Part shown: positions 11,151 to 20,713 of the stretch, piece by piece | How positions within the stretch are numbered: position 1 is the stretch's first letter | How the letters are laid out: each line of letters begins with the position of its first letter | Assembly (NCBI GenBank): GCA_000632805.1 | Contig: CP007444.1 | Location: forward strand, 2,344,772 to 2,408,771 | Length of the DNA stretch: 64,000 nucleotides | Origin: Dyella jiangningensis | GTDB taxonomy: Bacteria; Pseudomonadota; Gammaproteobacteria; Xanthomonadales; Rhodanobacteraceae | Direction: 5' to 3' | Notes under the pieces: model-generated | Databases searched by the model: none | Seen by the model: only the letters and a program-made list of their open reading frames with translations | What the model was told of the DNA's origin: nothing | Program-made: the position numbers and the translations under genes

Positions 11151-11261
11151 CTAAGAGAATCTCTCTGGGATGAATAGCGTCTTTCGCCCCGACACTGCGC
11201 CGGGGGCATCTGTACGTCAAGTGGTGGCAAACCGCCTTTGGTACAAGTGCATGACATGACA

Positions 11262-11299
11262 CACAAACAAAACGGCCCCGGCATCTCTGCCGGGGCCGT
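11262..11299 (-). terminator. Terminator between clpX and lon
   Basis: ACGGCCCCGGCA and TGCCGGGGCCGT form a 12-bp stem with loop TCTC. On the minus strand it is followed by TTTTGTTTGTG. It separates clpX from lon transcription. Confidence 0.85.
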
Positions 11300-11329
11300 G
11301 ACATGCTTTCTGTCGCGTTAAAACAGCGA

Positions 11330-12619
11330 TCAGGCGGCGTCGCCGCCTTCTGCACGCGACTGCTTGAGATTGCCGCGGTAGATCAGGTACGGCTCGGCCT
11401 GGCCTTCGATCACGGCGTCGTCCACCACGACCTTGCTGACGTGCTCCAGCGACGGCAGCTCGTACATGGTGTCCAGCAGCACCTGCTCGAGAATGGTGCG
11501 CAGGCCACGCGCGCCGGTCTTGCGCTTAAGCGCCTTGCGTGCAATCGCCTGCAGAGCCTCCGGGCGGAATTCCAGCTCGACGCCTTCCATCTCGAACAGC
11601 TTCTTGAACTGCTTGGTGACGGCGTTCTTCGGCTCGGTGAGGATCTTCACCAGCGCGGGTTCGTCCAATTCGTCGAGCGTGGCGACCACCGGCAGGCGGC
11701 CGACGAACTCGGGAATCAGGCCGTAACGCACGAGGTCAGACGGCTCGACGTCGGCGAGCAACTTGCCCAGGTTTTCCTTGCGCTCCTTGCTGCGCACTTC
11801 GGCCGAGAAGCCGATGCCCACGGTTTCGGAACGCTGCTGGATCACCTTCTCCAGGCCGGCGAAAGCACCGCCACAGATGAAGAGGATGTTCTTGGTGTCC
11901 ACCTGCAGGAATTCCTGCTGCGGATGCTTGCGACCGCCCTGCGGCGGCACCGAGGCGAGCGTGCCTTCGATCAGCTTGAGCAGCGCCTGCTGCACGCCTT
12001 CGCCGGACACGTCGCGAGTGATCGACGGGTTCTCGCTCTTGCGCGAGATCTTGTCGATTTCGTCGATATAGACAATGCCCGACTGCGCCTTGTCGACGTC
12101 GTAGTCGCACTTCTGCAGCAGCTTCTGGATGATGTTTTCCACGTCCTCGCCGACATAGCCGGCTTCGGTGAGCGTGGTGGCATCGGCGATGGTGAACGGC
12201 ACGTTGAGCAGGCGCGCCAGCGTTTCGGCCAGCAGGGTCTTGCCCGAACCGGTCGGACCGATCAGGAGGATGTTCGACTTGCCCAGTTCGACGTCATCGC
12301 TCTTCTGGCGCGATTCCATGCGCTTGTAGTGGTTGTAAACCGCCACCGCCAGCGCTTTCTTGGCGCGGGTCTGGCCGACCACGTACTGGTCGAGTGTCTC
12401 CATGATTTCACGGGGCTTGGGCAGCTGGCTGCGCCCGGAGGCGGCCTTCTCTTCCAGTTCCTCGCGAATGATGTCGTTGCACAGCTCGACGCACTCGTCG
12501 CAAATGAACACGGACGGGCCCGCGATCAGCTTGCGCACTTCGTGCTGGCTCTTGCCGCAGAAGGAGCAGTAAAGAATCTTGCCGCTGTCGTTGGAACGGC
12601 CCTGCCGATCGTCGCTCAT
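11330..12619 (-). CDS. clpX: ATP-dependent Clp protease ATP-binding subunit ClpX
   Basis: A 429-aa AAA+ unfoldase that recognises tagged proteins and feeds them to ClpP. The N-terminal zinc-binding domain has CSFCGKS and CDECVELC. Walker A is [12 protein letters not shown], Walker [10 protein letters not shown], and the ClpP-contacting loop region and sensor 2 ([10 protein letters not shown]) follow. The length is normal. It lies 106 bases after clpP, with a strong hairpin in the gap. Confidence 0.97.
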   Translation of the reverse strand: MSDDRQGRSNDSGKILYCSFCGKSQHEVRKLIAGPSVFICDECVELCNDIIREELEEKAASGRSQLPKPREIMETLDQYVVGQTRAKKALAVAVYNHYKRMESRQKSDDVELGKSNILLIGPTGSGKTLLAETLARLLNVPFTIADATTLTEAGYVGEDVENIIQKLLQKCDYDVDKAQSGIVYIDEIDKISRKSENPSITRDVSGEGVQQALLKLIEGTLASVPPQGGRKHPQQEFLQVDTKNILFICGGAFAGLEKVIQQRSETVGIGFSAEVRSKERKENLGKLLADVEPSDLVRYGLIPEFVGRLPVVATLDELDEPALVKILTEPKNAVTKQFKKLFEMEGVELEFRPEALQAIARKALKRKTGARGLRTILEQVLLDTMYELPSLEHVSKVVVDDAVIEGQAEPYLIYRGNLKQSRAEGGDAA

Positions 12620-12666
12620 GCCTGGATCCTGCTAGTAAATCGATTGCGGTTTGAGAATAGCACAGC

Positions 12667-12694
12667 GTTCCGCGTCTGCAGCGAGACGCGGAAC
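12667..12694 (-). terminator. Strong hairpin between clpP and clpX
   Basis: GTTCCGCGTCT and AGACGCGGAAC form a perfect 11-bp stem with loop GCAGCG. The T-run after it on the minus strand is weak. It may be a partial terminator or an RNA-processing site that sets the clpP to clpX ratio. Confidence 0.5.
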
Positions 12695-12725
12695 AGCTTG
12701 CAAACCTGGGACCAGGTGCCTGAAA

Positions 12726-13355
12726 TCAGGCCGATTTCACCGTTTCGACCGCGCGACGGTCGAGGACCTGGTCGATCAGGCCGTATTCCTGGGCGGCCTC
12801 GGCGCTCATGAAGCGGTCGCGCTCCATGTCCCGCTCGATCTTGTCCAGCGGCTGGCCGGTGTGCTGCACGTAGATGTCGTTCAGACGGCGACGCAGGTAC
12901 AGGATTTCCTGGGCCTGGATCTCGATGTCCGTCGCCTGGCCGCGGGCGCCGCCCGACGGCTGGTGGATCATCACGCGCGAGTTCGGCAGCGAGTACCGCT
13001 TGCCCTTGGCGCCGGCCATCAGCAGCAGCGAGGCCGCACTGCAGGCCTGGCCGATGCACATGGTGCTGACGTCCGGCTTGATGAACTGCATCGTGTCGTA
13101 AATCGCCAGCCCGGCGGTCACGGCGCCGCCCGGGCTGTTGATGTACAGATGGATGTCCTTGTCCGGATTTTCCGACTCAAGGAACAGCATCTGAGCGACC
13201 AGCAGGTTGGCGACCTGATCGTTCACCTCGCCCACGAGGAAGATCACGCGCTCCTTCAGGAGGCGCGAGTAGATGTCGTACGAACGTTCGCCGCGGGCGG
13301 TCTGCTCGACGACGATCGGTACCAGGTTGAGGTTCTGGATCGGGTCCATGGCCAT
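12726..13355 (-). CDS. clpP: ATP-dependent Clp protease proteolytic subunit ClpP
   Basis: A 209-aa serine peptidase that forms the tetradecameric chamber used by ClpX. Ser106 in GQACSAAS and His131 in VMIHQPSGG are the visible catalytic residues, with the INSPGG oxyanion-loop motif before them. The ATG at 13355 (MAMDPI) is chosen because it has an upstream GGAG and gives the normal length. Frames reaching further upstream run into tig. The gap from tig is 38 bases, indicating co-transcription. Confidence 0.97.
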   Translation of the reverse strand: MAMDPIQNLNLVPIVVEQTARGERSYDIYSRLLKERVIFLVGEVNDQVANLLVAQMLFLESENPDKDIHLYINSPGGAVTAGLAIYDTMQFIKPDVSTMCIGQACSAASLLLMAGAKGKRYSLPNSRVMIHQPSGGARGQATDIEIQAQEILYLRRRLNDIYVQHTGQPLDKIERDMERDRFMSAEAAQEYGLIDQVLDRRAVETVKSA

Positions 13356-13393
13356 GCTTTGTCGCTCTCCGGTTGATTCGCCTGAAGGATGCC

Positions 13394-14686
13394 TCAGGCA
13401 CTGACCGGGCGCATCACCTCGTCGAAGCTCAGGTTCTGGACAGTGGTCGTGGCGTGATCCGCCACCCATTCCGCCACCTGGTCTTCCATCACGCGATTCT
13501 GCAGCCCGGACATCAATTGGGGGTCGCGATTGTAAAGTTCAACGACCTTCTCCGGCTCCTCATAGGTCGAGGCGATCGCCGCGAGCTGCTCGGCCACGCG
13601 GCTGCGATCGATGACCAGGGACTGCTTGCGGGCGATCTCACCCATCAGCAGACCGGCGATGACGCGCTTGCGGGCGATCGGCGCGGCGGCCTCGACCAGC
13701 TGCGGCGGCACCTGCTGGCCGCGCGGCACGCTGCCCTGGGCCAGGCCGTGGGCCTCGGACTGCACCATCACGTTCGGCACGTCCAGCTCCGGGTAGGCGT
13801 TGGCCAGCTTCTCGGCTACTTCCGATTTCAGGCGTGCCATCAGCGTCGCCTTGAGCTCGCGCTCGAGGTTGGCACGCACTTCCTTGCGGAAATGCTCCAG
13901 GTCGCCATCGGCAATGCCGAACAGCTTGGCGAACTCGGCGTCCACCTCCGGCAGCTTGGGCTCCTGCACCTTGATGATCTTGAAGTGGCACTGGGCCGTC
14001 TTGCCGGCCAGGTTCTCGTTGCGGAAATCGGCCGGGAATTCGACGTCGGCGTCGAACTCATCGTCGGCCTTGCGGCCGGTGAGGACGTCATCCAGCGCCT
14101 TGAACAGGTTGCCAGAGCCCAATACGGAGCCCGCACGCTCCAGGCCTTCGGCCGGGAAACGGTAGTCACCGGCCTGCGCCGAGTACTCGAACATCACGAA
14201 GTCGCCCTCGGCCGAGGCGCGCGCGACCTCATCGAAGCTGCGGCGCTGCAGGCGCAGGGTTTCGATCATCTTCTCGATGTCGGCGTCGCCCACTTCGGCG
14301 ACCGGCCGGCTGATTTCCAGCTTGGCAACATCGACTTCCGGGAACTCCGGCATGATCTCGAAGGTGGCGGTGTAGGCGATTTCGCCGTCTTCCGGGCGAC
14401 CCGTGGTGTTGATCGACGGGTTGGCTACCGGACGCAGGTTTTCCTGGGCGACGGCATCGCGGAGCGTGCTGCCGATCAGGTCGGAAAGCACTTCGCCACG
14501 GACCTGGTCACCGAAACGCTGCTGGATCACCGCCGTCGGCACCTTGCCCGGACGGAAGCCCTTCAGTCGCACCGTGCGGCCCATCTCGGCGATGCGCGCA
14601 CTGACCTGCGACTCGAAGCGATCCGCGGGAAACTTCACGGTGAGCTTGCGCTCGAGCTTGCCGACGTTTTCAACCGAAACCTGCAT
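13394..14686 (-). CDS. tig: Trigger factor, ribosome-associated chaperone
   Basis: A 430-aa chaperone and prolyl isomerase that docks at the ribosome exit tunnel. The N-terminal domain contains the ribosome-binding signature (GFRPGKVP at about residues 43-50). The FKBP-type domain (about 160-245) begins at ..[12 protein letters not shown], and the C-terminal chaperone domain follows. Length matches the family. It is the first gene of the tig-clpP-clpX-lon group and lies downstream of tRNA-Leu. Confidence 0.97.
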   Translation of the reverse strand: MQVSVENVGKLERKLTVKFPADRFESQVSARIAEMGRTVRLKGFRPGKVPTAVIQQRFGDQVRGEVLSDLIGSTLRDAVAQENLRPVANPSINTTGRPEDGEIAYTATFEIMPEFPEVDVAKLEISRPVAEVGDADIEKMIETLRLQRRSFDEVARASAEGDFVMFEYSAQAGDYRFPAEGLERAGSVLGSGNLFKALDDVLTGRKADDEFDADVEFPADFRNENLAGKTAQCHFKIIKVQEPKLPEVDAEFAKLFGIADGDLEHFRKEVRANLERELKATLMARLKSEVAEKLANAYPELDVPNVMVQSEAHGLAQGSVPRGQQVPPQLVEAAAPIARKRVIAGLLMGEIARKQSLVIDRSRVAEQLAAIASTYEEPEKVVELYNRDPQLMSGLQNRVMEDQVAEWVADHATTTVQNLSFDEVMRPVSA

Positions 14687-14711
14687 GACGTCTCCTGGAA
14701 TACCGATTCTG

Positions 14712-14750
14712 AGCGCCTGTCAAAGGCGCTTGGCGGCTTCTCGAGCCGCC
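14712..14750 (-). terminator. Tandem hairpins between tRNA-Leu and tig
   Basis: Two adjacent 7-bp stems occur: AGCGCCT/AGGCGCT (14712-14730) and GGCGGCT/AGCCGCC (14732-14750). On the minus strand they come after tRNA-Leu and before the tig start. No T-run follows. They may end or process the tRNA transcript, or fold in the tig leader. Confidence 0.45.
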
Positions 14751-14772
14751 TGCTTATGAAAAACCAAAGGGA

Positions 14773-14857
14773 TGGTGCGAAAGGAGGGACTCGAACCCTC
14801 ACGGGGTTACCCGCTGGAACCTAAATCCAGTGCGTCTACCAATTCCGCCACTTTCGC
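14773..14857 (-). tRNA. tRNA-Leu (anticodon TAG)
   Basis: An 85-nt class II tRNA with acceptor GCGAAAG/CTTTCGC, D-arm GGCGGAATTGGTAGACGC, anticodon stem-loop CTGGA-TTTAGGT-TCCAG (TAG), long variable arm CGGGTAACCCCG, T-arm GAGGGTTCGAGTCCCTC and encoded CCA. Confidence 0.97.
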
Positions 14858-15160
14858 ATCAGAACAACTCTGAGGAAATTACCGCAAGCACCGGATTAAC
14901 AAAGGAATAGCGAAAGAAAATTTCCTCGCACCCCACCCCGCCAGCCTCCGGACACTCCGCCCTAAGTCGATGATTCCCTTACACGAAAGCGGGTCATTTT
15001 ACGGTTCGCGCGGGCGCCAGCACAAGCGGGGAACGGGCCCGATCATGCGGTCTCGCACGAGATGCGACTGCCGGTACGGCATGGGGCCTTGAAGGTCGAA
15101 GGACGTCAGGCCTGGGCGTCCCAAGAGCTCCCCCATGCTTCCCGGTGCGTGGCCGAGCAC
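14858..15160. other. Gap upstream of tRNA-Leu without a gene
   Basis: About 300 bases between tRNA-Leu and the 3' end of the FGE-domain gene. The right half is GC-rich. The left half, just upstream of the tRNA, is AT-richer and probably contains its promoter. No reading frame here looks real. Confidence 0.45.
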
Positions 15161-17104
15161 TCAGAGTTCGCGAAGGACGCGGAAGCCCACGCGGCCGCTG
15201 CGTACGCTGGCATCGGCGCCCTGGCGGTAGGACGAGCGCACCTGGTCCGGCGAACTGCCCCAGGAGCCCCCGCGCACCACCCGTACGCTACAGCCGGGGT
15301 TGACCCAGGCGCCGCCGTCGCGTGGCGCCCTCAGGTAGCTGTCATGCCAGCAGTCCTGTACCCATTCCGACACGTTGCCGCCCATGTCGTACAGGCCAAA
15401 AGGATTGGGCGAGAAGCTCATCACCGGTGCGGGACCCCAGAAACCGTCCCGATACCCCGCAAAGGCATTGCTCCAGCGGCGGCCGCTCGGGGAGCGGTCG
15501 CTGCCGCCGGTGAGATTTTCCACCTTGCGGCTCGGTGCACCGTCGCCCCACCAATAGCGGGTGGTCGTGCCGGCACGAAGGGCGTATTCGAATTCCGCCT
15601 CGCTCGGCAGGCGGTAGGTCTTGCCGGTGCGCTGGCTCAACCAGTCCGCGTAGGCTTTGGCATCCGCCCAGGAGATGTTGACCACGGGCAGTCGTCCGTC
15701 GGCCGATTTACCCACGTAGTCATCCTGCCAGCCCGCATTCGGGTCATCGCGCATCGTGCCAGTGCCTTCGTCATAGACACTGGCCCCACCGAGTTTGGAG
15801 GAGTCTGGCTGATAGCCGCTGGCTTTCACGAATTCGCGAAACTGGCCGACGGTGATCGCCGTACGGGCCATGGCGAAGCCCTTGGCGATCGTCACGTCGT
15901 GCTGCGGTATTTCGGCGTCCTGATGCCCTTCTTCATTGTCCGGGGCACCCATGCGGAAACTGCCCGTGGGCACGACCACCATCGAGGGTGCCTGCCCCGG
16001 GATATCAAGGAAGCGATCCGTAAACACCTGGCCTGGCTTGTAGCTGGCATACAGGCGTGCGTTGGTCAGACGGTCGCCGAATTCGGACAAGCCCGCGAGA
16101 TCGGGACTGATGGCTTTGGCCTGGTCTGCCAACTGCTGGGCGAGGGCCAGGTTGCCCGAATCGAGGGCGGAACGGGCCTGGCCCAGCAATCCGCTGGCGC
16201 GCGCCTGTCGCATGTTGTCCACGCGTGTGCGGACATCGCTGAGTGCCGGCGAGTCGGGTGCCACCTGGGTCGCCTCTCCCAGCGCCTGGTCGGCCGACTT
16301 GAAGTCGTTCTGCGCCACCGCCGCCAGAGCACGGTCCAGCATGGCGCGTTGCACCTGCAGAATGCCCTGCGCCGCGACGGCGTTTTCCGGATCGAGTTGC
16401 TGCACTTGCCGATAAAGCTCGAGCGCATTGTCGCCGGTAGGCTGATCGGCATGCCCCTGCTGCAGCAAGGTTGCGGCCTTCGCCAGCAACGGGCGGACCT
16501 GCCCCAGGGTCTTCAGCTTCGTCTGCACCTGGCTGACGTCGTCATTGGAGTCAGGAATCTTCTTGAGCGTATCGAGCAGATCGGTGACCGAATCGGCGTC
16601 GCCGACCGCGAGGTCCTGGTTGATCTCGGCCACCAGGCGCGCCCTCACCTCAAACAGACCCTGCGCGGCTCGACGACTATCGGCCTTGAGCTTGAGAGCC
16701 TGCTCGAAAAGTGCAGCCGCACTGCCCTCATCGCCCGCGAGCTGCCCGGCATGCAGAGCCTTGTCGGCGCGCGTGAGCAAGGCCTCCACTTCGGGTGTGT
16801 CGGCGCTCAACTGTTGGGGAAGATTGGTGTTCTTGTTGCTCATTCGCGCCACGATGACTTCCGTAGGCGCGAGGGTCACCGGCGGGCCTGCATCGACTTC
16901 ACCCGCGCCCTGCACGGGCGCCACCGGGGTGGGCGCCACCGAGGGCGTGGGGGCCAGGTTCATCGCCCGGTGTGCGGCGGTCAAAGACGGCTCGACATGG
17001 AACACCCGCGGGAAGAAGTGATAAACCAGAGCCAACCCAAGCACGACGACGCCGAGGCCTCCACCCAGTGCGCGCTGTCGTCGTACGGTTTCCTTGCTCG
17101 GCAT
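15161..17104 (-). CDS. Membrane-anchored protein with a C-terminal FGE/sulfatase-modifying factor domain
   Basis: A 647-aa protein. A short basic N-terminus and one membrane helix (about residues 12-32) are followed by a Pro-rich stretch. A long helical, TPR-like region (about 100-370) has repeated Ala-rich A..L..A patterns. A formylglycine-generating-enzyme-like domain (about 385-647) contains VPTGSFRMG, RLPSEAEFEYA, GNVSEWVQDCW and VRGGSW. FGE-fold domains outside true sulfatase activators often bind ligands or act in other oxidations, so activity cannot be given. No sulfatase gene is nearby. The upstream region carries the 134-bp inverted-repeat element. Confidence 0.85.
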   Translation of the reverse strand: MPSKETVRRQRALGGGLGVVVLGLALVYHFFPRVFHVEPSLTAAHRAMNLAPTPSVAPTPVAPVQGAGEVDAGPPVTLAPTEVIVARMSNKNTNLPQQLSADTPEVEALLTRADKALHAGQLAGDEGSAAALFEQALKLKADSRRAAQGLFEVRARLVAEINQDLAVGDADSVTDLLDTLKKIPDSNDDVSQVQTKLKTLGQVRPLLAKAATLLQQGHADQPTGDNALELYRQVQQLDPENAVAAQGILQVQRAMLDRALAAVAQNDFKSADQALGEATQVAPDSPALSDVRTRVDNMRQARASGLLGQARSALDSGNLALAQQLADQAKAISPDLAGLSEFGDRLTNARLYASYKPGQVFTDRFLDIPGQAPSMVVVPTGSFRMGAPDNEEGHQDAEIPQHDVTIAKGFAMARTAITVGQFREFVKASGYQPDSSKLGGASVYDEGTGTMRDDPNAGWQDDYVGKSADGRLPVVNISWADAKAYADWLSQRTGKTYRLPSEAEFEYALRAGTTTRYWWGDGAPSRKVENLTGGSDRSPSGRRWSNAFAGYRDGFWGPAPVMSFSPNPFGLYDMGGNVSEWVQDCWHDSYLRAPRDGGAWVNPGCSVRVVRGGSWGSSPDQVRSSYRQGADASVRSGRVGFRVLREL

Positions 17105-17140
17105 GGCTTGGTTCCGGGGCAGCCTGTTATCGTGCGGCGT

Positions 17141-17274
17141 TTAAGGCAACACTGAATAAGTATCGCCATCGGCAGCCGCTTTGTCCGTCCACTGACCCGC
17201 GGCCACTGGCGACGATAGACCGGCTGTCTGTCGAGACAGCGCACGAAGGCGATACTTATTCAGTGTTGCCTTAA
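17141..17274. mobile_element. MITE-like element with perfect 27-bp terminal inverted repeats
   Basis: Bases 17141-17167 (starting TTAAGGCAACACTGAATAAG) are the exact reverse complement of 17248-17274, so the arms match over 27 bases with no mismatch. The outermost four bases, TTAA, are self-complementary and could be part of the repeats or a target duplication. The 80-base interior has no coding capacity and contains a further perfect hairpin (GCTGTCT/AGACAGC, 17223-17240). This is the form of a small non-autonomous transposable element. No matching transposase lies in the window. It sits in the region between two divergent genes and ends 64 bases before the rnd start. Confidence 0.7.
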
Positions 17275-17338
17275 CCATAGGCACAAACCGATGTCAGGAC
17301 AATGCGCGAATGCGTGTCCTGTGTCGCCAGGAAGACGC

Positions 17339-18457
17339 ATGCATCCTGATTCATCCCTTTCGCCCGACGCCGCCTGGATCGATAGCTCCGACACGCTGAA
17401 TGCGTGGCTCGCCGCCATACCGCATGACGCCGCGCTCGGTTTCGATACGGAGTTCATGCGGCGCAATACCTTCTATCCACAGCTGGCCTTGATCCAGCTC
17501 GGCTGGCATGGCCGCTATGCACTGGTCGATCCGCTGGCGTTCGACATAGGCGGCGCGCTGCAGCCATTGGTTGGCGACAGCAATGCAGTAACCGTGATGC
17601 ACAGCGCGAGCGAAGATCTCGAGGCACTCTCGCCGTTGCTGCCGCAGGGACCACGCCGGCTTTTCGATACCCAGATCGCGGCCGCTTTCGTGGGCATGGG
17701 CCTGGGCATCAGCTATCGGGCACTGGTTGCCGAGTTGGCCGGCGCCGAGTTGGACAAGGGCGAGACCCGATCCGACTGGCTGCAGCGTCCGCTGACGGAG
17801 TCGCAGCGCAGTTACGCCACGCTGGATGTCGTCTACCTGAAACCTGTGCACGAACAACTTGCCGAACGCCTCGCGCAACGTGATCGCGCGGTGTGGCACG
17901 CCGAAGATTGCGAGCGTCTCAAGCAGCGCTCCTGCAGCCGCGGCGGTGACCCGCAACCGCAGCGCGCCTTCCGCAGTGCGGCCGAATGGCGACCCGAGCA
18001 GCGGGCCTTGCTGCGCCGCATCCTGCTATGGCGGGACCAGACCGCGCGCACATTGGACCGCCCTCGCCCCTGGCTGCTCGAGGACGCCCTGGTGATGAAC
18101 CTGGTGCAGCAACGCCCTGTCAGCGCTGGCGACCTCGAGCAACGCACGCGTGGCCAGCGTGCGCTGCGCTCGCCGCAGCAGCGTGAATTGCTGGAGACCT
18201 TGCTTCGCCCGATCGAGCCTGAAGAAGTGGCGTCCACGGCGGAAATTCCCGAGTCGCCGCAGGGCGAAGCCAAGCGCGCCTTGTCGGCAATGAAGGAGTG
18301 CGTCGACAAACGTGCCGTCGACCTGGATTTGCCCGCGGGGCTGCTGTGCCCGCGCAAGGTGCTCGAGGAATACGTGGTCACGGCGCAATGGCCCGATTTC
18401 CTCGAAGGCTGGCGGCGAGGCGTGCTTCACGATGAGTTGACCCGGCTGCTGCCGTAG
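17339..18457 (+). CDS. rnd: Ribonuclease D
   Basis: A 372-aa DEDD-family 3'-5' exoribonuclease used in tRNA 3' maturation. The first acidic pair is Asp36/Glu38 in [20 protein letters not shown]. The second Asp is in [10 protein letters not shown] and the last in YATLDVVYL. An HRDC domain follows (about residues 205-285, ..[22 protein letters not shown]..). The ATG at 17339 is preferred over one at 17291 because AGGAAG lies 5 bases upstream and the protein then starts near the domain. It is divergent from the FGE-domain gene, with the inverted-repeat element between them. Confidence 0.93.
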   Translation: MHPDSSLSPDAAWIDSSDTLNAWLAAIPHDAALGFDTEFMRRNTFYPQLALIQLGWHGRYALVDPLAFDIGGALQPLVGDSNAVTVMHSASEDLEALSPLLPQGPRRLFDTQIAAAFVGMGLGISYRALVAELAGAELDKGETRSDWLQRPLTESQRSYATLDVVYLKPVHEQLAERLAQRDRAVWHAEDCERLKQRSCSRGGDPQPQRAFRSAAEWRPEQRALLRRILLWRDQTARTLDRPRPWLLEDALVMNLVQQRPVSAGDLEQRTRGQRALRSPQQRELLETLLRPIEPEEVASTAEIPESPQGEAKRALSAMKECVDKRAVDLDLPAGLLCPRKVLEEYVVTAQWPDFLEGWRRGVLHDELTRLLP

Positions 18458-18472
18458 GCCGTGCCCAGGGGC

Positions 18473-18502
18473 TTGGCGAAAGCCAAAACAGCCTGCTAAC
18501 AT
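18473..18502 (+). promoter_or_regulatory. Possible promoter of tRNA-Ala
   Basis: TTGGCG (18473-18478) and TAACAT (18497-18502) are separated by 18 bases and lie 13 bases before the tRNA. The -10 to tRNA spacing is short, so the match is only fair. Confidence 0.35.
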
Positions 18503-18515
18503 CACCGGCTCGTGT

Positions 18516-18591
<76 letters not shown>

Positions 18592-18602
18592 CTTGATTCC
18601 TG

Positions 18603-18641
18603 ACAGCGCTTGTTGCCTTCGGCATCAAGCGCTGTTTTGTT
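18603..18641 (+). terminator. Rho-independent terminator of tRNA-Ala
   Basis: ACAGCGCTTG (18603-18612) pairs with CAAGCGCTGT (18626-18635), and TTTGTT follows. It starts 12 bases after the CCA end. Confidence 0.85.
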
Positions 18642-18827
18642 ATGGGCCCCTGTCGGGCCTCCTCGCGGTGCTGCGCCATGTCGTCGACGTTGCTGTCGGC
18701 GGTCCGCCCTCGCGAATCGCCCTTCCTGTGATGCGCTGCAGGTTGCCTGCGCAAGCTACGCCTATACTGCTGCCGTGTCTTGAGGCTGGAGGCGTGTCTG
18801 ACTCGCCTCGCACCCGCCTGATCCGGC

Positions 18828-19919
18828 ATGACAGCGAACATGGGGCTTGCCATGAGGTTCCTTCGCACCATTGCCCGTTTCGAACGCACGGCATTCACCG
18901 ATCGTGCCGAACGTCAGCTGTTCTGGAAGCATTCCATCACCAACCTTCGCCATCAGGCGCTCAGCCTGCAGGCTTTCGGCCTTCTGGCGTGGATGCTGTC
19001 ACGCCTGCTTGCGCACCCGGGTGCCCGGTTCGATCCGTGGCTGACAGGCATCGGATTGGCCGGCGTCATCGGCGGCATGGCGATGACCTACGTCTCCCGC
19101 AACATGGTGATGAGCGCGATGGGTGGCGGCTTGTGCGCCGTCGCGATCGCGTTGTGCCTCCATAGCAATATGAGTGGCACGCACCAGCCCGAGTTCTGGG
19201 TGATTCCGGTGGGCATCGTCATCACGGTGGGCATGGCGCCGGTGTTTGCGGACGGCTTCAGCTACATCGCAAGTTCGATCGCCGTCTGGCTGGTGGTGTC
19301 CTTTGGTCAGGTACCAGCCATGCTGCACATGGACGACGCCAGCTGGATCGTCTTGATGGCGGTGTCCGGCTTCGGACTGGGCATCCTGCTCAACCGCCTG
19401 TTTGTGGTGGAACGGAAAAAGACCTTTCTCGTGCAACGAGAGCTCATCCGCCTCTCCTTCAAGGACGCATTGACGGGCATCAACAATCGCCGCGGGCTGA
19501 TGGAGACCTTGCAGGACATCCATGCGATCGCCACTACCGGCGACTTCTATTTCCTGCTGATCGATGTCGACGACTTCAAGAAGATCAACGACACCTCCGG
19601 ACACGACGTCGGCGATCGCGTGCTTATCGAAGTGGCTTCCATCATCGGCCGTCATGCCCAGGGCTACCCGCACGGCCGACTGGGCGGCGAGGAGTTCGGC
19701 GTGGTGTTTCATGGTGCCGCCGAAGCGGCGCAAGCATTTGCGGAGCGAATTTGCCAGCATGTCGCTGCCCTGCGCATCGCGGGCCACCTGGTGACCATCA
19801 GCATTGGCATTGCGGCCTTGCAGGCGTCGACAGACCTTGGCGATACCGTCCGTCTCGCGGATCAGGGCCTGTATGAAGCCAAGCAACGCGGCAAGAACCG
19901 CTATGTGCTCATGTCCTGA
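18828..19919 (+). CDS. Membrane-bound GGDEF-domain protein, probable diguanylate cyclase
   Basis: A 363-aa protein expected to make cyclic di-GMP from two GTP. The N-terminal half (about residues 40-195) has about six hydrophobic membrane segments. The GGDEF domain follows: a DALTGINNRRGL start, then DVDDFKKINDTSGHDVGD, and the active-site motif GGEEF in RLGGEEFGVVF. The RxxD inhibitory site normally a few residues before the motif is absent, so product inhibition is probably lost. ATGs at 18828, 18840 and 18852 are all possible; the last has a GGGG-type ribosome site. It is the only c-di-GMP gene visible, and EPS production is often c-di-GMP controlled, but a link to the locus at 21386 is inference. 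Confidence 0.9.
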   Translation: MTANMGLAMRFLRTIARFERTAFTDRAERQLFWKHSITNLRHQALSLQAFGLLAWMLSRLLAHPGARFDPWLTGIGLAGVIGGMAMTYVSRNMVMSAMGGGLCAVAIALCLHSNMSGTHQPEFWVIPVGIVITVGMAPVFADGFSYIASSIAVWLVVSFGQVPAMLHMDDASWIVLMAVSGFGLGILLNRLFVVERKKTFLVQRELIRLSFKDALTGINNRRGLMETLQDIHAIATTGDFYFLLIDVDDFKKINDTSGHDVGDRVLIEVASIIGRHAQGYPHGRLGGEEFGVVFHGAAEAAQAFAERICQHVAALRIAGHLVTISIGIAALQASTDLGDTVRLADQGLYEAKQRGKNRYVLMS

Positions 19920-20071
19920 AGCCAGGGACGCGTGTATTGGCTGACTGCCAGGCAAACGGAAAAGCCTGCGGCCTTGATGTCATGACATGCGGGCACACTT
20001 CCGGCACTGCACGCCTCGCCAATCGCGCGCGAAGGTGGGCACCTCAAACCATGCCGGAGATTTCGCAAGCC

Positions 20072-20713
20072 ATGACACCGCAGGAACAACAACTACTCGA
20101 AGATTTTCTCCAGCGCCTGGTCAGCGCCGGTGGCGTGGCGAAGGACCCACAGGCCGATGCGCTGATCCGTCAGCGGCTGGCTGGCCAGCCCGACGCGCTT
20201 TACCTGCTGGTGCAGCGCAGCCTGTTGCAGCAGCAGGCGCTGGAAAACGCGAAGGCACAGATCGCTCAACTGCAGTCGCAAGCGGGATCGCAGCAGAGCG
20301 TTGGCAGCTTCCTGGGCGGCCAACAGCCCGCTTGGAATGCGGCGCCGCCGCCCTACCCGCCGCAAGCCCCAGCGGCCTCGCCCAGCTGGCGTGAGCGGCT
20401 GTTCGGTGGTGCTCCCGCGCAGCCACCTGCCGCACCTAGCTTTCTGTCGCAAGCCGCCACCACCGCCGCAGGCGTAGCGGGCGGCATGTTCTTGTTCGAG
20501 GGCATCGAAAGCCTGATGGGCGGTCACCACGGCGGTGGCTTCCTGGGTGGCGGCGGCGGCCAGCCGACGGTGATCGAGAACATTACCGAAAACAATAACT
20601 ACTACGACGACAATAACGATCGATCGCTGGACCACAACGACCGCGATTTCGCATCGACAGACGATTTCAACGACAGCACCGACGGCGGTTTCGACGACAG
20701 CGACTGGTCCTGA
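20072..20713 (+). CDS. DUF2076 family protein with Asp/Asn-rich tail
   Basis: A 213-aa protein. The N-terminus (MTPQEQQLLEDFLQRLV) and the following helical region, with QADALIRQRLAGQPDALYLLVQR, match the DUF2076 family, whose function is unknown. A Pro/Ala-rich middle leads to a Gly/His-rich hydrophobic segment (FLFEGIESLMGGHHGGG) and then an acidic tail of about 45 residues dominated by Asp and Asn. ATGs at 20051 and earlier are in frame, but the family start fits 20072. DUF2076 proteins are often called periplasmic ligand-binding sensors; I see no signal peptide here. Confidence 0.85.
   Translation: MTPQEQQLLEDFLQRLVSAGGVAKDPQADALIRQRLAGQPDALYLLVQRSLLQQQALENAKAQIAQLQSQAGSQQSVGSFLGGQQPAWNAAPPPYPPQAPAASPSWRERLFGGAPAQPPAAPSFLSQAATTAAGVAGGMFLFEGIESLMGGHHGGGFLGGGGGQPTVIENITENNNYYDDNNDRSLDHNDRDFASTDDFNDSTDGGFDDSDWS

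Noticed and set aside
15062..17155. A 697-codon open frame on the plus strand opposite the FGE-domain gene
   Set aside because: Arg-, His- and Val-rich mirror of the real gene caused by high GC; no recognisable domain and no ribosome site.
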